DNA of 7,197 nt from Paracoccaceae bacterium. GTDB lineage: Bacteria > Pseudomonadota > Alphaproteobacteria > Rhodobacterales > Rhodobacteraceae. The notes below the pieces were generated by a model that searched no databases, was not told the origin of the DNA, and was given only the letters and a program-made list of their open reading frames with translations. Position 1 is the first letter of the stretch, and every line of letters begins with the position of its first letter. Below, piece by piece: positions 5,244 to 7,197 of the stretch. Both the position numbers and the translations under genes were made by a program. Where the stretch lies: positions 1,378 to 8,574 of the forward strand of contig JAPOSK010000096.1 of the NCBI GenBank assembly GCA_026709725.1, read 5' to 3'.

Positions 5244-5429
5244 GATTGTTCCTTTCACATAAGCGATTGACCCCTGTGGTCGGGGCAACATATTGGACCG
5301 GGGCGGTGTTCATTCAATTGCCGGTTTCGCAACCCTGTCTTCGGGAATCTGCAACGCTCCGGAAACAGGGGCCGTCGGGGTGATGGGGTTGGGGATACCG
5401 GTTGCAGACTGGTGGCACAGATTTTGAAT

Positions 5430-5443
5430 CATCTTAGAAGATG
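5430..5443. promoter_or_regulatory. Short inverted repeat upstream of mrp
   Basis: CATCTT (5430-5435) and AAGATG (5438-5443) form a 6+6 bp dyad around AG, 31-44 bp before the mrp start. It could be an operator or part of the mrp leader. No clear sigma-70 promoter was found beside it; the nearest candidate -35, TTGCAG at 5402-5407, has no good -10 partner. The spacer 5244-5473 otherwise shows nothing recognisable. Confidence 0.25.
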
Positions 5444-5473
5444 CCGTTCCCGGCATGACGTGGAGAGATCGCA

Positions 5474-6565
5474 TTGAGGCTGACAAACGAGAGAGTGCTA
5501 GAGGAGTTGCGGCGTGTCGTGTTGCCCGATGGCAATGATATCGTGGCAATGGGACTTGTAAGGGCGCTTCAGATTGACGGATCACGGGTTCGTTTTGTGC
5601 TTGAGGTTCCTTCCGAGATCGGTGGCAAGATGGAGCCGGTACGGACTGCTGCCGCCAGGATCATTCAGGAATTGCCCGGGGTTGAGCAGGCTGATGTGGT
5701 CATGACGGCTCATACGGACTCATCACAAAAAAAGACGGCACCACCGGATTTGCGCATTGGTCGTCATCTGCATGCCGATGACACGGGAGATATTGAGGGT
5801 ATCAAATCACTGATCGCTGTGGGTTCCGGCAAGGGGGGCGTCGGCAAGTCTACGGTGGCAACCAACCTTGCCCTCGCAATGAAAATGATCGGTTGTGAGG
5901 TCGGGTTGCTTGATGCGGATATCTATGGCCCGTCAATTCCGATCATGATGGGGCAGGGTGGCAAGCCATCTTCTCCCGACGGGAAGACCATCGTGCCGCT
6001 CACAGCCCATGGGATCAAGTTCATGTCCATGGGGTCCCTGCTTCCTGCCGAGCAGGCCGTAATCTGGCGCGGGCCTATGCTGATGGGGGCACTTCAGCAA
6101 ATGCTCGGGCAGGTCCAGTGGGGTGCCCTTGACGAGCTGGTGGTTGATTTGCCGCCCGGGACGGGTGATGTACAACTCACGCTGTGTCAGAAGTTCAGGC
6201 CGCGAGGAGCAATCATTGTCACAACTGCGCAGGATGTGGCGCTCGCTGATGCCCGACGGGCCATCAGCATGTTCCGGGAACTCAACACACCTGTGCTTGG
6301 CCTGATCGAAAACATGTCCCGGTTTATTTGCCCAAAATGCGGTGAGGGCACAGACCTCTTCGGATCGGCCGGTGCAGAGAAAATCGCACGGCGTCTGGAG
6401 ATTCCGTTCCTGGGTAAAATTCCCCTGCAGACAGGAATCGTTCAATCAGGTGATCGTGGTACGCCAGCTGTGATGCACGATGACGTTCTGGCTGAAACCT
6501 TTCGATCAATCGCTGAAATCCTGACCGATTCGGCAAAAATTTCGGGCCGAGAACGTCCGGTTTGA
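5474..6565 (+). CDS. mrp: Mrp/ApbC (NBP35-type) iron-sulfur cluster carrier ATPase
   Basis: A complete 363-residue cytoplasmic P-loop ATPase. Residues 1 to about 80 form a MIP18/DUF59-type domain (MRLTNERVLEELRRVVLP ... GVEQADVVMTA). After a variable linker comes the ATPase core with the deviant Walker A GSGKGGVGKST (signature Lys120 and Lys125), DADIYGPSIP at 147-156, and DLPPGTGDVQLTL at 225-237. The cluster-binding motif CPKCG (Cys286 and Cys289) follows, which in the dimer bridges a [4Fe-4S] cluster. Family members carry and transfer Fe-S clusters to apoproteins. The start is TTG at 5474: GGAGAG at 5462-5467 is well placed, the N-terminus matches the family start, and no in-frame ATG lies nearby. 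The length is normal. A promoter is not clear. The DUF1127 gene is divergent and mraZ follows after 373 bp. Confidence 0.95.
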   Translation: MRLTNERVLEELRRVVLPDGNDIVAMGLVRALQIDGSRVRFVLEVPSEIGGKMEPVRTAAARIIQELPGVEQADVVMTAHTDSSQKKTAPPDLRIGRHLHADDTGDIEGIKSLIAVGSGKGGVGKSTVATNLALAMKMIGCEVGLLDADIYGPSIPIMMGQGGKPSSPDGKTIVPLTAHGIKFMSMGSLLPAEQAVIWRGPMLMGALQQMLGQVQWGALDELVVDLPPGTGDVQLTLCQKFRPRGAIIVTTAQDVALADARRAISMFRELNTPVLGLIENMSRFICPKCGEGTDLFGSAGAEKIARRLEIPFLGKIPLQTGIVQSGDRGTPAVMHDDVLAETFRSIAEILTDSAKISGRERPV

Positions 6566-6715
6566 ATGATTCAGGATGAAAAACCGAATCAGGTTGCCTG
6601 GTTCAAGACACCTGTAATCTTATATGGTGTAGTGATATTAATAGACAACACAATATATAGTGCTGCAATAGTGCTGGAAATGACATGGCCCACAAAGTGG
6701 CTTGCTTTCCCATAA
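6566..6715 (+). CDS. Possible 49-residue single-span membrane peptide
   Basis: Immediately after the mrp stop (6563-6565) an ATG at 6566 opens a 49-codon frame ending at TAA 6713-6715. It reads MIQDEKPNQVAWFKTPVILY with a hydrophobic centre (VILYGVVILI ... AAIVLEM) and a charged head, as in small inner-membrane peptides. No ribosome binding site precedes it, so it would depend on coupling with mrp. The AT-rich region from 6610 to 6670 explains part of its hydrophobic codons, so it may be an accidental open frame in a promoter region. No family is recognised. Confidence 0.2.
   Translation: MIQDEKPNQVAWFKTPVILYGVVILIDNTIYSAAIVLEMTWPTKWLAFP
6579..6604 (-). terminator. Weak leftward terminator-like hairpin after mrp
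   Basis: On the - strand, GAACCAGG (6604-6597), loop CAA, and CCTGATTC (6593-6586) form an 8-bp stem with one wobble, then GG and TTTTT (6583-6579). On the + strand the same hairpin lies 20 nt past the mrp stop but lacks a T-run. It might reduce antisense transcription into mrp, or on the + strand mark the mrp 3' end. No leftward gene is seen to the right of it. Confidence 0.3.
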
Positions 6716-6751
6716 AATCCCTGTTATCACCCTCTCGGCCACTGATCGAAC

Positions 6752-6767
6752 TTGTGGCGTGCCACAA
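6752..6767. promoter_or_regulatory. Perfect inverted repeat, candidate operator upstream of mraZ
   Basis: TTGTGGC (6752-6758) and GCCACAA (6761-6767) are exact reverse complements around a central GT, a 16-bp dyad of the size bound by dimeric helix-turn-helix regulators. It lies about 170 bp before the mraZ start. A loop of only 2 nt makes an RNA hairpin unlikely, which favours a DNA-binding site. The binding protein is unknown. Confidence 0.4.
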
Positions 6768-6795
6768 TGACGGTTTGCGAGGTCTTAAGGCAGAA

Positions 6796-6810
6796 TGGGC
6801 TCCGACTGGG
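6796..6810 (+). promoter_or_regulatory. Possible MraZ box (TGGG direct repeats)
   Basis: TGGG occurs at 6796-6799 and 6807-6810, a start-to-start spacing of 11 bp. MraZ proteins are known to bind short direct repeats containing TGGG spaced about one helical turn upstream of their own operon. Only two copies are seen here and the spacing is 11 rather than 10, so autoregulation through this site is a guess. Confidence 0.22.
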
Positions 6811-6938
6811 ACAACGAAGGATATTCAATTCCCCTCCTCCCCTTTGAATACGAATGTTGTCAAAGTCGGACCCATTGTCAGCCTGCAGCGGAGTTATCTT
6901 GCTGTCCCCGGTTGTCTTTGCGGGAGTAGAGCGTACAG

Positions 6939-7197
6939 ATGGGCACAGTTTTCCGTGGTGAATTTTGCCACAACATTGATGCCAAAAAACGCATTGCTGT
7001 ACCGGCCGATTTCCGTCGTGCGATCGGTGAGGAGCAGACTCCTGAAACCCCCCGTGGTCTGGATGAGACCCCTAGGCTGACAATCGTTTACGGCGATGAT
7101 CGCCTTGAATGCCTGCAATGCTATTCCGAACAGACGATCCGGAAGATTGACGATGCAATCGCCCGGTTGGGGCGGGCGACGGATGAACGGAAATTTC
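6939..7197 (+). CDS. mraZ: MraZ, transcriptional regulator of the division/cell-wall cluster, N-terminal part
   Basis: The first 86 codons are present and the gene runs off the right edge; family members are about 145-165 residues. The start MGTVFRGEFCHNIDAKKRIA matches the MraZ N-terminus (phe-arg-gly, then asp-x-lys-x-arg and val-pro-x-x-phe-arg). The typical KGR of the first DXXXR-type motif is KKR here. LTIVYGDDRLECLQCYSEQT continues the first SpoVT-AbrB-like half. The stretch EEQTPETPRGLDETP at about residues 31-45 lengthens the loop between strands, as in other alphaproteobacterial MraZ proteins by recollection. MraZ forms a ring and represses or tunes the dcw operon; rsmH (mraW) and ftsL would be expected next. 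GGGAG at 6922-6926 lies 12 nt before the ATG, slightly far. The second repeat of the fold is outside the window. Confidence 0.88.
   Translation, partial: MGTVFRGEFCHNIDAKKRIAVPADFRRAIGEEQTPETPRGLDETPRLTIVYGDDRLECLQCYSEQTIRKIDDAIARLGRATDERKF

Larger units (their letters stand above)
6716..6938. other. Leader/promoter region upstream of mraZ
   Basis: Together with the AT-rich stretch at 6610-6670 this forms the 373-bp gap between mrp and mraZ. It contains the inverted repeat at 6752-6767 and the TGGG pair at 6796-6810. No convincing -35/-10 pair with proper spacing was found; in this class of bacteria many promoters diverge from the sigma-70 consensus. A longer + strand frame (6685-7080) crosses it but overlaps the mraZ start in another frame and lacks coding character. 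Confidence 0.4.

Noticed and set aside
5244..5291. An N-terminal extension of the DUF1127 protein to an ATG at 5291
   Set aside because: The extension is not family-like and skips the well-placed AAAGG before 5243.
5933..6445. A 170-codon frame antisense to mrp
   Set aside because: It is a shadow of the Mrp ATPase core.
6685..7080. A 131-codon + strand frame before and into mraZ
   Set aside because: It overlaps the clear MraZ frame and has no domain or ribosome binding site.

Overview
The window looks like a chromosomal segment of an alphaproteobacterium with fairly high GC. This is inferred from several things together: codons that favour G or C in the third position, a DUF1127 (YjiS-like) small protein of the kind common in that class, an Mrp/ApbC ATPase with an N-terminal MIP18/DUF59 domain, and MraZ at the right edge. 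Genus and order cannot be fixed from the sequence alone.

Left part (1-1870): a divergent locus of the tesA/ybbA/ybbP type. The ABC ATPase gene and its FtsX-like permease (cut by the left edge) run leftward and overlap by 8 bp. tesA, an exported SGNH hydrolase, runs rightward from a start only 42 bp away. A near-consensus sigma-70 promoter for tesA lies inside the ATPase gene, on the opposite strand.

Middle left (1942-3288): two adjacent c-type cytochrome genes on the + strand, a class II cytochrome c'/c556-like protein and a membrane-anchored diheme cytochrome. They are almost contiguous and probably form one periplasmic electron-transfer unit. No oxidase or dehydrogenase partner is visible.

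Centre (3289-5027): a 1.7-kb stretch without an intact gene. It holds three closely spaced hairpins, a broken secreted-protein gene on the + strand (two frameshifts and a stop), mutually exclusive hairpin arms, an orphan FNR/FixK-type palindrome, a 16-bp direct repeat, a convincing leftward intrinsic terminator with a UUCG loop, a leftward coding-like remnant upstream of that terminator, and a rightward fragment resembling the C-terminal tail of UvrD/PcrA-type helicases, followed by a 15-bp perfect hairpin. It looks like a graveyard of decayed genes whose regulatory sites partly survive.

Right part (5028-7197): a leftward DUF1127 gene and a rightward mrp/apbC gene (TTG start, Fe-S carrier ATPase) diverge from a 230-bp spacer. 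A 373-bp partly AT-rich spacer follows, with a perfect 7+7 bp inverted repeat and TGGG repeats. It leads to the first 86 codons of mraZ, normally the first gene of the dcw division and cell-wall cluster, which would continue past the right edge.

No tRNA, rRNA, CRISPR array or transposase was seen.
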